Translations under genes and position numbers: made by a program
Shown here: in pieces, positions 8,037-16,201 of the stretch
How the letters are laid out: each line of letters starts with the position of its first letter
Position numbering within the stretch: the stretch's first letter is position 1
The notes under the pieces: generated by a model
Told to the model about the DNA's origin: nothing
Seen by the model: the letters and a program-made list of their open reading frames with translations, nothing else
Databases searched by the model: none
Assembly (NCBI GenBank): GCA_033557675.1
Contig: JAWQRM010000449.1
Coordinates: 1 to 22,547, forward strand
DNA length: 22,547 nucleotides
Source of the DNA: Coptodactyla brooksi
Lineage: Eukaryota > Arthropoda > Insecta > Coleoptera > Scarabaeidae
Direction of reading: 5' to 3'

Positions 8037-8853
8037 TATGACGCATAAATCGGGCGGAGGTGCTGGAACACCCATACCTCCACCAAAAACACTAACACTG
8101 CCACAAGACTTCCTCCCTTGGAGATCGTCAAATTCTGGATTACACAAAGTGCTTAGGCACCGACCCGCAATAGTGGAGAAAGGGGTGAGTCCTAAAGAAA
8201 TTAGGGATGTAGGATAAGCGCCATGTTCTCGTTCCGGGACACCTGTATTTGTAATCCACCTATATACGGCAACGAAAACGAAACGCCTGCGTTGGATAAT
8301 GAAAATACCACCTTCCAAGAGAACCAACACAATATATTGCCAAAATGTATATTGCCAAAATAATATCAACAGAATGTACACAATGTTCAAATTAAAAATT
8401 TAGCAAAATAATAATTGAAAATATTCGCTAAACTCACTAGGTTGATTATAATTTACCGTTACGGCACTAGATCACACGTGCACTCCGAACGAGGTTGGGT
8501 ACGCTCGTAAAACGAACCCAATCGGTAATGGGTACTGCCCGTCAGCAAATGTAAACAAAGCAAATAAAAGTTGTTTTGCATGCACACCAGCTCTAATCGT
8601 CTCATAATTAACGAGTTTCTATGTTACTCTATCTATCAAGTTAATTAATGATTTACATGTCTTAGCAATGGTAAAGTTAAAATTAAGCTTCATAATGAAC
8701 CAAACGGAAAAGTGAGGTTAATCTCCTTAAAGAAAATTCAAAATATATGAAGTAAGAACAATAAAAAAATAACTCTTTTGAACAATAATCAGGTTAGTTA
8801 CCAAAATATACATTCATATTCAATATCTGTACAAAAAAAATAATTAAATTATA
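8037..8853 (+). mobile_element. LTR-like element copy 1, upstream part
   Basis: Aligns through its length with 19763-20420. Both begin near a T(A/G)TGA(C/T)GC start, then share CTCCACCAAAA, CACTAAC, GACCCGCA, GTGGAGAAAGG, AACAATATCAACAGAA-type runs, AAGTTGTTTTGCA, TCGTAATTAACGA-like and AAAGTGAGGTTAA. No protein is encoded; the minus-strand frame of 128 codons is not conserved in the second copy. The element is interrupted after 8853 by the Penelope fragments and resumes at about 9788. A duplicated ATATTGCCAAAAT at 8333-8360 is private to this copy. Confidence 0.6.
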
Positions 8854-8921
8854 GATATGGAACCTTTGGCTTTGTAACAAGTTGATCACTGGTTACCACT
8901 TCACCAAAACAATACTAAATT

Positions 8922-8964
8922 GCTCGATGCGCATTTCGTCGACAAAGTCGACATTGTCAAGAGC
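8922..8964 (-). ncRNA. Hammerhead-like self-cleaving ribozyme remnant (candidate)
   Basis: On the minus strand, 5' to 3', GCTC is followed by TTGACAA, then T, the stem GTCGAC-TTT-GTCGAC, GAAA, the self-complementary TGCGCA, TC, and GAGC. The order matches a type-I hammerhead: stem I GCTC/GAGC, core box (expected CTGANGA), stem II, GAAA, a very short palindromic stem III, and the cleavage triplet AUC. Two core positions deviate from consensus, both as C-to-T or G-to-A changes, and one T is unpaired beside stem II. It is therefore at best a dead copy. Hammerheads are known in Penelope-like elements, and this lies about 75 bases beyond the Penelope stop codon. Confidence 0.4.
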
Positions 8965-9038
8965 CACCAGGAAACCAGGGCGGAAATGAATGTCCATTCT
9001 AAATTACACTGAAGAGCTACTGTGAGCTACTTCCCTTT

Positions 9039-9537
9039 TTAAACCATTAAATGCATATTTCTCTCTAGACTGTTTACACGTCTTTGTTTATTAAGTTGTA
9101 CAGTGGACTGTACAACTATTGTGGGAATTGTACCATTGTTGGATACATTTTTGAGTAATCTAACGCTTTCTATACTAATTCTATGGTTAGTGTTAAAAGC
9201 ATGCTCGTCTACGCTAGATTTTTCTACACGCCCGAACTTCAAGTAGGCCAAATACTCCTTAAACCTTGTTTGTAAGGACCTTTTTGTTTGCCCTATATAG
9301 TTTTTCTCGAAATCCAATTTGGGTTACCATACAGTGATTTTTAAAGTGTTATTCGATTGAAAAGCTACTTTTATACCTACTTGATTAAAATTTTTTAGAA
9401 GACCCCTAGTGAATTTTGGGAAAGGCAATAAAACATATTTTAAAGCCTGCCTGCAGTTCTTATTGAAAAAACGTGGTATCCTCTAAGCTTTTCTTAAATT
9501 TACAGCGGTTAATTAGCTTATCTACTAGTTTTCTATC
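9039..9537 (-). pseudogene. Penelope-like retroelement, C-terminal part with GIY-YIG endonuclease
   Basis: The frame from 9317 to the stop at 9041-9039 reads NYIGQTKRSLQTRFKEYLAY, then SSVDEHAFNTNH and ISIESVRLL. This is a GIY-YIG nuclease domain of the type fused behind the reverse transcriptase in Penelope-like elements, where it cuts target DNA. The usual catalytic Arg (in RFKE) and an HxxNTNH-like block are present. The GIY half of the motif is lost in a frameshift near 9318-9330. Upstream on the same strand the sense continues with breaks: DRKLVDKLIN, YVLLPFPKI and GIKVAFQSNNTLK, the linker that normally joins reverse transcriptase to endonuclease. The reverse-transcriptase core is missing because the copy ends at an inverted junction at 9537. 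Confidence 0.85.
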
Positions 9538-9586
9538 TATTTAGCTATGAACAACGAATATGATAGAAAACTAGTAGATAAGCTAA
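9513..9586. repeat. 25-bp perfect inverted repeat joining two Penelope fragments
   Basis: Arms 9513-9537 and 9562-9586 are exact reverse complements, separated by 24 bases. Each arm encodes the same Penelope stretch, DRKLVDKL, one on each strand, so this is the head-to-head junction of two truncated copies. Confidence 0.9.
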
Positions 9587-9715
9587 GAATACCCTTCAGT
9601 TCACCGTACAACTTAATAGACAAAGACGTGTAAGCAGGGGAATTCTAGGAAGCACGAGTACAGGTCAAAAAACTCTCTAGAAACAAATATGAATTTAATG
9701 GTTTAAAAAGGTAAG
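9545..9715 (+). pseudogene. Second Penelope fragment, opposite orientation
   Basis: On the plus strand the sequence starts with NNEYDRKLVDKL and then jumps, at about 9587-9590, to QFTVQLNRQRRVS. It continues through a partly unrelated insert to SLETNMNLMV-like sequence and TTTAAAAAGG. The second half matches the last codons and start of the 3' untranslated region of the minus-strand copy (STVQLNKQRRV, LERNMHLMV). The whole GIY-YIG domain between these points is deleted. It is followed directly by the three-hairpin run at 9728. Confidence 0.75.
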
Positions 9716-9727
9716 TCCTCAGCAGGG

Positions 9728-9802
9728 GGTGGTTTCCTACCACCACCACCCTGCAGTATAATAGGTATACTGCAGGGTACTCTTACCCACCAGGTAAGAG
9801 TA
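9728..9802. repeat. Three consecutive perfect hairpins, each with a 5-base loop
   Basis: GGTGGT/ACCACC (9728-9744), CCCTGCAGTATA/TATACTGCAGGG (9749-9777) and TACTCTTACC/GGTAAGAGTA (9778-9802) follow one another, with stems of 6, 12 and 10 bp and loops of exactly 5 bases. The right arm of the third is LTR-like sequence (compare GCCAGGTAAGGGTAAA at 20676). The left arm has no counterpart there. Confidence 0.85.
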
Positions 9803-10040
9803 AATTAAAGGACCTAAGGAAAAACGCAGAAATACGACACTTAGACGAAAAATACACATGAATTCGACAATTGGTGGAAAGGACGTCGTCCACAATTTCA
9901 AAAATCCAAAACAAACAACACGATGATACGTCCGCAACTTGGGGAAGTGTAGAAGGTAATCCGCGAAACACGCGACTCAAAGGCTTCCAGAAAATCCAAC
10001 TTGCACAGTCTCCTCTATAAAGAATATTCAACTACAGCAC
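9788..10040 (+). mobile_element. LTR-like element copy 1, downstream part
   Basis: Resumes with CCAGGTAAGAGTAAA and shares with 20676-21045 the runs AAAGGACCTAAGG, GGAAAGGACGTCGTCC, AAGTGTAG, GGTAAT.CGCGAA, CACGCGACTC and AGAAAATCCAACT. It also shares ACAGTCTCCTC, a TATA-like CTATAAAGAATATTCAAC and ACAGCACCC. Relative to copies 2 and 3 it lacks about 55 bases around the GACTTTAATCGGTCCAATG segment. Its true right end cannot be fixed because similarity to copy 2 stops at about 10040. Confidence 0.6.
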
Positions 10041-10457
10041 CCGTCAATTGCACACTTACGTATCCGACGTGGAAAAGAGAATCTCACGAAAGGAAGACAA
10101 GCGAAAAATAGAAAGAATAACTACACATGTCAGCTTTGTAAGAAAACAATTTTCCCAAAAGAAAACAACGTCAAACGACAACCAAAGGACAACAAAGCTA
10201 CAAGAGGGGGAGGGCAATCGAAGGTAAGGATCATCGATTAGCAATTCAAGAGTTATGCTGGGGTAGTAGAGGGGTTATGCTGAATTATCACATTACGAAC
10301 TATATTTGACCAATACTGATCGTGGTAGATTATGGCGTTTTCTTCAAATCTAATTGCACAAGTCGAATTTGGTGTCATTTATAGCACCAGGAAGATCGTA
10401 TCCTAAAATATAAAATTCCGCTTTGCGGTAACAGCATTACTCTGGAAAGACCTGATT
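10041..10457. other. Unassigned AT-rich stretch
   Basis: Purine-rich sequence to about 10220, then AT-rich sequence with a duplicated GGTTATGCTG-like word at 10253 and 10273. It may contain the eroded end of the LTR-like copy or internal retroelement sequence. Nothing coding is recognisable. Confidence 0.35.
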
Positions 10458-10763
10458 ATGTGTCCACACCAAACGACGGTCCGTACAAGGCTCGAACGTC
10501 TGATTGCTTTTGGGGAAATGGGCAATAAGCCTCCTACACAATTTCGTCGATTCTTCCGGGGAAATGTAGACAAAACTTTGGAAGTGCCTCATAATTCAAC
10601 AGCTATAATGACAACATTATTAGGAGGCGTTTTACTGGTTGTTATATTAGCAATTTCAGAGTTATTACTTCTTTGTCCTTTGGTGTCTCGGAAATTCTCG
10701 GTTATTGACTATTACGACTGTAAGCTTAATCCGCGAGCTACCGAGCAATCTCGAACGTTTTAA
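10458..10763 (+). CDS. Unknown 101-aa reading frame with one membrane segment
   Basis: An open frame of 101 codons with ATGs at 10458 and 10518. From the second ATG the product starts MGNKPPTQFRR, a Gly-2 start followed by basic residues. A strongly hydrophobic segment at residues 49-73 of the longer form contains LLGGVLLVVILAI and is followed by a Tyr/Cys-bearing tail, SVIDYYDCKL. I do not recognise a family. The layout (short MG-type start, single membrane span) recalls the minus-strand frames at 2290-2614, which contain ILGGVIGV at the same place in the span. The similarity is short and may be coincidence. There is no evidence of transcription; the frame ends inside a CpG-rich block. Confidence 0.25.
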   Translation: MCPHQTTVRTRLERLIAFGEMGNKPPTQFRRFFRGNVDKTLEVPHNSTAIMTTLLGGVLLVVILAISELLLLCPLVSRKFSVIDYYDCKLNPRATEQSRTF

Positions 10764-11280
10764 TATCCGTCGCCGCATAACCCATTCGGCGATATCTAGC
10801 GCCATAAATTTTCCGTTCGGTGTTATGTGTGATCCGGCCAATTATGGCGGGCGAGGAGCAGCTTATCTGCGCGTCCGGTGACAGGTCGTGTTCGGCGTCA
10901 TCTACGCCCCTGGGGCCGTCGTATCTCGGCGGGTATTTCGCTGAATCCGAGGGCGCGAGGCACAATGCGCCGGACGCGCCCGCGGAATCAATTACGAGGG
11001 CCTTTTAGCTCGTTTTATTGAAATCGACACGGCGCGACGGAGTGTAAATGGCGAGCCATTATGTGCGGATCGCCGGGCCACCGAGATGCGAATCCGGCGT
11101 CCAATTCGCCGCTCGGATTTATCTGATCGTCGGGCCATATACAGGCTAGAAAATAATTACTGCTATCCGCTCTCGGAGGGCACGCCCCCTTTGTCTGACA
11201 AATTGTGGCGACAATCGGATTTTTCACCTACGCCTATTATGCCCTTTCGCTTTTGGAATCTTTTTTCTTGGTAGTTATGG
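10764..11280. other. CpG-rich non-coding block
   Basis: About 500 bases of strongly CpG-rich, apparently single-copy sequence with interspersed ATTA/TAAT cores (AATTATGG, AATTACG, AATAATTACTG). Open frames on both strands overlap and encode nothing recognisable. Candidate conserved or regulatory DNA. Confidence 0.35.
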
Positions 11281-11493
11281 CGGAGAGTTTCATCCTTAAT
11301 TGGCACTACACCTGCATCAATCTCATCCTCCTCTAACAACGTCCGTACCTAAAAATAACGAAAATCAAAGATGGACTACACTTGCTTCCGTATTCCAATC
11401 TTCCAAATGCGAGTTATTTCAGTAGTTTCCCAGGCCGCCTGCTACAGTGGAGAAGGGGAGGTTCGGATTGTCTGATAACTGAGGCGCCACGCA

Positions 11494-11764
11494 TCGACCC
11501 TCGGGTGTGGCGAGACCATCGGATGCTGCTTATCCCAGGAATCTGGGTAACGGAACAGATTCTGTGGTCGTTAGAAAAATCGACTCACTGGTGACTCATC
11601 ACACGGTGAAAGAAGGCAATATGGTGTTGAACTCCTGGGGATGCGGTAGTCTAAATGTGGGTAGTCCGGTCGTCAGCTGAAGGGAGGAGAAGGGCTGGTC
11701 CCAGGTGCCTCATGAAGCGACAATAACGAACAGAGAACGCCAGTAGTGTGTGTGTGTGTGTGTT
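11494..11764 (+). mobile_element. SINE-like insertion with ~21-bp target duplication and (GT)n tail
   Basis: 271 bases lie between two copies of TGATAACTGA(AG)GGCGCCACGCA, at 11473-11493 and 11765-11787. That sequence occurs once in the uninterrupted repeat X, so this looks like an insertion with target-site duplication of 21-23 bp, typical of LINE-mobilised retroposons. The insertion begins TCGACCCTCGGGTGTGGCG and ends in a GT run. Its first 65 bases recur at 5410-5479. I see no clear tRNA, 5S or 7SL head; GTGGCGAGACC is only loosely like an A box and no B box is evident. Confidence 0.6.
11746..11763. repeat. (GT)9 run
   Basis: Nine GT dinucleotides forming the apparent 3' tail of the SINE-like insertion. 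Confidence 0.95.
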
Positions 11765-11920
11765 TGATAACTGAAGGGCGCCACGCATTTTATCCAATCA
11801 CCTTTCTATTCTTCTTAACACATTTCTTAATTCCTACTCAACATCACACCTCTACTACTATAATTGTAGAGGGGTGCTTACTGTCCCCAATTACTAATTA
11901 ATTGTCCTCCTTAATTTGTA

Positions 11921-12261
11921 TTACACGTGCATCAACCTCTTCCTCTTATTGAAATAAATTACTTTTTGTGTTGTTTAGTCCTTTGGGACAAGGTACTCTT
12001 ATTGTCTTCGATGCAGAGGTTGTGCTATGAATACATTATCACTATATTATGAATACTGAATTCTGAATCAGCTATCAATATGAATACATGTCTACTATGA
12101 ACTGAATGAATGAGTATCTATTATTAACCACTACTATTACTGATACGCAATGATCCTATCCTGAATCTGTTGAAACATTCTTATTCTGCTATACGAGTCT
12201 GGGCAGGTCGTTTAGTTTCACCAATGTACACGCGTGCGCAAGAACGTGAAATACGTTAAAC
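11921..12261. other. AT-rich low-complexity stretch
   Basis: Contains many dispersed copies of TATGAATAC/CTGAAT-like words (12020-12160) without a fixed period. No coding or RNA feature is seen. Confidence 0.45.
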
Positions 12262-12650
12262 ACGATAAATCGAAGATGGACTACACTTGGTTCCTTATCC
12301 CAATATTCCAAATGCGAATTTCGGCAGAGTTTCCCAGGTTGCCTGCTGCAGTGGAGAAGGGGAGTTTCGGATTATCCGATAACTAAAGGGCGCTACGCAT
12401 TTTATAATTGAGAAATCCACTCGTGAAGTTCTACCTATTTGCAAAAATCGAAATGCAAGATGGAATTAATGAAAGACCATGGGTCCATAGTGAACATTTT
12501 TTGAAAAATTCTTGTTCTGAATTTTTCAAAGGATTGATTAATGCTTAACATTTTATAATTTGTACTATCACTTCTACATCACCTCCTACAACTCTAACAT
12601 AGCTGGCTCAATTACTAATTACTTGTCCTCTAGCGGTGCGTATTGTCCGC
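12262..12650 (+). repeat. Repeat X, uninterrupted copy
   Basis: The most complete X copy. Landmarks are AAGATGGACTACACTTGG, CCAAATGCGAATTTCGGC, GCAGTGGAGAAGGGGAG, GATAACTAAAGGGCGC, ACGCATTTTATAA, AAATGCAAGATGGAAT, TTGAAAAATTCTTGT and CAATTACTAATTACTTGTCC. It serves as the reference for the split copy and the inverted copy. No open frame is conserved among copies. Confidence 0.65.
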
Positions 12651-14880
12651 TCAGCACTCGCGAACCACTTGCGTCACAGAGTTTGATCCCATGTCTGAAA
12701 TCTGCTAGTGTTCTCTTCGCTATCCAGACCGAATCTGGGCGATGGGCGTGACTTTCGACGACGAACTCAACAAGGCGTCATCGTCGTGTTGCGCCTGTCT
12801 CACCTCTTCGGAGGTCGTCCCCGAGGTCCCGACGCGGGAAGATCGGGCCGGCGATAGCGAGGGGTTGGCCAATTCCTCATCGGTGATTGACAGCGCCGCG
12901 CCTGGCCCAATTCCCGTTTACCCCGTTGGCGTTTCGGGGCGTTACTCGAAAGCCGGAGTGCGCTCTTATTGTTTTTTGTGCCCCAAAGTTTAATTCTTCT
13001 CCGGCCGGAGTAATTAAGCGAGGTAAGACGGAAATGGGCGAAGACGTAAATTATCGAACACGAACGTCCGGTTCGTTTTCGAATCAATCATAGACGTACC
13101 GTTAATGTTAATTAGAAAATTTGACCTTGACCGGGCCGTGAACCAATTTGTGGGCCGGAACGGGTCCTCTTTCTAAACATAGTTTGTTTCTTTGTAAAAA
13201 TAAATCAACGGGAGATAAGTAATGCCCCCAAATGGGATGTCGTGACTTAGCCGCGAGGATATAAGTCAAATCTCCATTATCCGTGCGACATAAATATTTT
13301 TATCGGCGCTCTTAAGACGGGCAAACGCGCCGACCGCCGGTTCTAATATCAGATTATGCTAGTTTAATGCCCGATTACGTTCCGGCGGCCGAAAATGAAA
13401 ACATCGTCCCGGCGGATAATAAAATTACGGTTGGCAGGCTTACGGCCGCTCTCATAATGCCCTCATGCCGCTCTAATCTCTTGTAATTGGTCGGCGGATT
13501 GCATAATCTCCGAGTTATTTATTAAGTTCGCCGGGTACCTTTCCCACAATCGACCGATTGTTTTAATTCCCGTAATAAACGTCCGGACGAGCCGATGGTA
13601 TCCGAGAGGACCGCGACCGGTAGCGTCTCAAACGTTGGCAATCCACTTCTGGTCTATAATTAATTCCGACATTTTTTTTCCAACGTTAACAACGTATAAT
13701 TTATAACGTGAACGCGACCGCTTGCACTACGCTGCCAGCGCTGTCCGGGGGATTTTTCGCGGGCGCAAAGCCATTATTATTGCGCCGGGCAATAGTGCAA
13801 CGTTTACCTTTTCCAGCGCTCCGGCCCCATTTGCAATTTATCACGCGCCTAGATCGTACATAATTTTCTCGTCCGTCCATCACAGGGGCGTTTGTTTGCT
13901 TTTAACTACTAATTAGACTATTTACAGTCGGCTCTGGACCATCCTGTCTAACATTTTATCCCTTAGGCAACCGAATATACACGTATGGTGGGCGTGGCTT
14001 CGTCGACATGCGGCCAATCCGATGGATGTGGGCGCTGGAGCCCGCCCACCTGCCCTCGGGTTGGACCATTACTCCGAGCACGCCCACCACAAGTGTATAT
14101 TTGGTTGCCTAATGTTAGGCGGGATGGCCCAGATTCCATAGCGGTTGTTTGTCGTAATTAAATCTACAATAAATAAATCACGAACGAGAGGCGCGCCTTT
14201 TGTCTCGGACGGTACGCGCAGGCTCGAGTTCGAGATACCCGTGTGTACGAAGGCCTGCGCCCGATGCATCTCGAAATAATTACCGCACCGCCCGGGGAAA
14301 ATCAAGACACAATAGTTTTCGAGGGCGTAGAGTCATTGGCGCTCGGCGCAATCGTTAACTCGCATTTCGGCCCGAGGCTCACGCGGGTTGATTATGATTT
14401 AGTACGAATGCGGAAGTCGGAGAGCGGCCACGAAGCTAATCGGTCGATAAAAGGGGCGATACAGGTACCGACGGCCGTACGTCTGGATCCCGAAAAGCTA
14501 TACAAGAGCCGTAAGGATCGTTACTCATTTTTATCGGGAAACGATCTGAACCACCCACCCCACAACGAGCAGTCGCAGAGCGGACCAAACGCCACAATTT
14601 TATATTAACGAAGATTAATTGGGGCGCATCTCTACGGTCGGCATCTCGCGTGTAAATTAATAACCGTCGCGCCTGGTAGCGCTGATTAATGTCCTGGACG
14701 CCTTGGCGCGCAATTATTGTCGTCATTGTGGCAGCCCTGATTGATCTCCGAAAGCTTGGCAAATGACCTGACACGGAGATGCGCTACCGATCCGGCGAGA
14801 GGGATTCGTGTCACCATCTCATCATTCATTGACCTCCTCACACAATCACCAAAACTGAGAAACACCTTATCCACAACAAC
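12651..14880. other. Long CpG-rich non-coding block
   Basis: About 2.2 kb, the longest transposon-free stretch in the window. It is strongly CpG-rich with frequent TAATTA, CATAAT and GGCCAAT words. Several 60-120 codon frames occur on both strands, often overlapping (for example 14243-14608 plus against 14436-14774 minus). They show no domain, no consistent start context and no internal repeats, so I treat them as by-products of base composition. It holds the large inverted repeat at 13933-14133. By position and composition it is the best candidate for conserved regulatory DNA here. Confidence 0.4.
13933..14133. repeat. Imperfect 201-bp inverted repeat with GTGGGCG motifs
   Basis: Left arm 13933-13996 and right arm 14080-14133 pair over roughly 50 positions, apart from a 9-base insertion in the left arm. 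The matches include TAGGCAACC, ATATACAC and TGGTGGGCGTG with their complements, and the outer CTAACATT and CCATCC. Several differences preserve G-U pairing in a plus-strand RNA. The apex holds a second hairpin, GTGGGCG/CGCCCAC, with an 8-base loop (14028-14049). GTGGGCG therefore occurs four times, two in each direction. Confidence 0.75.
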
Positions 14881-15049
14881 ACTATTTTTATGTTTCGGTC
14901 TTCAGGAGAATGAAAGCTAAACTATATGCGGGACTTATCTACCCAACTCCTTACTCTAATTACTTTTTAATACTATTGTAACTAGTTACAATAATTGAGT
15001 TTTAAGTATCTCCTACCTTTATCCCCTTCCCTCCCAAGTCATATTTGTG
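14881..15049. other. AT-rich spacer with palindromes
   Basis: Contains a 20-base perfect palindrome at 14974-14993 and an inverted repeat, CCTCCCAAG/CTTGGGAGG (15030-15062, 15-base loop), whose right arm lies at the end of the minus-strand mariner copy. No gene. Confidence 0.55.
14974..14993. repeat. 20-base perfect palindrome
   Basis: TATTGTAACTAGTTACAATA equals its own reverse complement. Confidence 0.95.
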
Positions 15050-15777
15050 AGGTCTTGGGAGGACATACAGGCTAGTGCTGCTTGACATCGTCCTACGTAC
15101 ACCTACTTTTTAACTATTATCAATAAATGTTTTTATTGCCCTCTTTTCGACCTCTTTTCATTTAAGTTCGACAGACAAACAAAAACTTCATTCTTACTAA
15201 AACTAAAAGGTTACTCTAAAATAAAATAATTCTAATATTGAAAAACAAAACTATATGAAAGGTTCAAAGATGCCTCCTAATTTCGACAAACAATACCCCA
15301 ACCTGTCGTAGAAATTTCTCCTCATTCTGGAGAGCATTCCTGGAGTAATGGTTTGATGAGCTTGAATAATTTTTATTCTGAGCTCATTCAAACCGTTGGC
15401 TCGTTGACGATGCCGCTGAAAGATTTCTTTAGTGTACACCCACAAAAAGAAATCATTTGGCGATCTAGGAGGCCATACCACTTCTGCTAATAATACGATT
15501 AGGGAAAGTATTTCTCAGTAATTCTCGCACCCTGATCGTATTATGAGCAGGACAATCATGCTGAAATTAAACCTCGCCAAAGTTGAGCGGGAGGTTTCGG
15601 ATAACAGGAATCACTTGGTACTGCAATAGTTCTTAATATTTGTTGGAATTTAGGTTTCCATCAATGAAGAAAGGTCTAATAATGAAATTATCTAGAATAC
15701 CAGTCCAAACATTTAGGTTTTGTGGATACTGCGTTTGAGCAGCCACAGATAGATGCTTGTTTTGTCGAGGTCAAAAC
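15050..15777 (-). pseudogene. Mariner-type transposase copy A, C-terminal half plus 3' tail
   Basis: Read on the minus strand with several shifts: PQNLNVWTGIL, FFIDGNLNSNKY, VIPVIRNLPLNFGEV and FQHDCPAHN (second catalytic Asp; the Gly after it is lost). Then ELLRNTFPNRIISRSG and, from 15481 to the stop at 15251, VWPPRSPNDFFLW with the last catalytic Asp, and MLSRMRRNFYDRLGYCL. This is an IS630/Tc1/mariner DDE transposase. A 12-bp in-frame deletion has removed four residues between RSP and ND; copy C shares it. The 3' tail to about 15050 matches copies C and D (GTCAAGCAGCACTAGCCTGT). The N-terminal half is replaced at 15777 by unrelated repeated sequence. Confidence 0.85.
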
Positions 15778-15780
15778 AAG
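15756..15780. repeat. Hairpin at the broken end of mariner copy A
   Basis: CTTGTTTTG and CAAAACAAG with a 7-base loop. It lies exactly where similarity to the other transposase copies ends and the 249-bp duplicated segment begins. Confidence 0.8.
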
Positions 15781-16026
15781 CTAGATGGGAAATCAACGCT
15801 CCGATTGTTCAATTTGCAAAGATATAGCGAAAATTTTTGTTTTGGGGTATTAGCAGACGCCAGACCGTCCTATGAAGATTAAAACACATGCAGACCATTC
15901 GACTATGGTGATTTGAGTGCAATATTAGCCTCGATAAACACGCGCAGTCAAAAGTAGGTAGAGAATGCAGTTTAAACAACAATGCCAACTGTGATCCACC
16001 AAAAAGTGCTGACGGAGCACCTCATT
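15778..16026 (+). repeat. 249-bp direct duplication, copy 1
   Basis: Aligns without gaps of net length to 16202-16450, at an offset of 424 bases and with scattered substitutions. It begins AAGCTAGATGGGAAATCAAC and ends GACGGAGCACCTCATT. The reading frames on the minus strand are not conserved between the copies, so coding is unlikely. I do not recognise the source. Confidence 0.8.
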
Positions 16027-16201
16027 TGCCTCATTCAATCCTGCTTTCTGTAGAGAGCTGAATATATTTGGAGGTGATACCTTATCAAGGTCAGCTAGGC
16101 TCAGGTACATGCTCTGGATTTTTTTCCACCGATAGTCAACTAGTCGGGGTATCGTCCGGTATATAAGGTCCGGTATATATGTTAATAAAGGGTATAATAT
16201 G
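16027..16201. other. Spacer between the duplicated segments
   Basis: 175 bases. It contains a tandem pair, GTCCGGTATATA(A/T), at about 16151 and 16167, with TATA-like character. Nothing else is recognised. Confidence 0.4.

Larger units (their letters stand above)
8854..9720. mobile_element. Penelope-like element pair inserted in the LTR-like element
   Basis: A block absent from the LTR-like copy at 19763. It consists of a minus-strand Penelope 3' half (9537 down to about 8860, with a possible ribozyme in its 3' untranslated part) and a shorter plus-strand Penelope piece (about 9545-9715) joined head to head. About 260 bases of the host LTR-like sequence (20420-20676 in copy 2) are missing here, so insertion or later rearrangement deleted target DNA. 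Confidence 0.6.
11281..11920 (+). repeat. Repeat X, copy split by a SINE-like insertion
   Basis: 11360-11493 and 11788-11914 together align to the X copies at 12262 and (inverted) 7600. Shared landmarks are AAGATGGACTACACTTG, TTCCAATCTTCCAAATGCGA, CAGTGGAGAAGGGGAG, GATAACTGAAGGGCGCCACGCA, split at the insertion, and AATTACTAATTAATTGTCCTC. 11292-11330 also resembles 11916-11945 (TTACACGTGCATCAA, CTC.TCCTC), so part of the unit is repeated at both ends. A hairpin, CCTCTAC/GTAGAGG, sits at 11849-11872 and is absent from the copy at 12262. Confidence 0.6.

Noticed and set aside
8004..8390. 128-codon minus-strand frame, the longest in the window
   Set aside because: It lies in the LTR-like element, and the matching region of the second copy (19720-20073) does not preserve the frame or the residues, so it is most likely chance.
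14243..14608. 121-codon open frame, the longest on the plus strand in the large CpG-rich block
   Set aside because: It overlaps a 112-codon frame on the other strand, has no recognisable domain or repeat structure, and lies in DNA where CpG richness lowers stop-codon density. Without conservation or transcripts I do not call it a gene.
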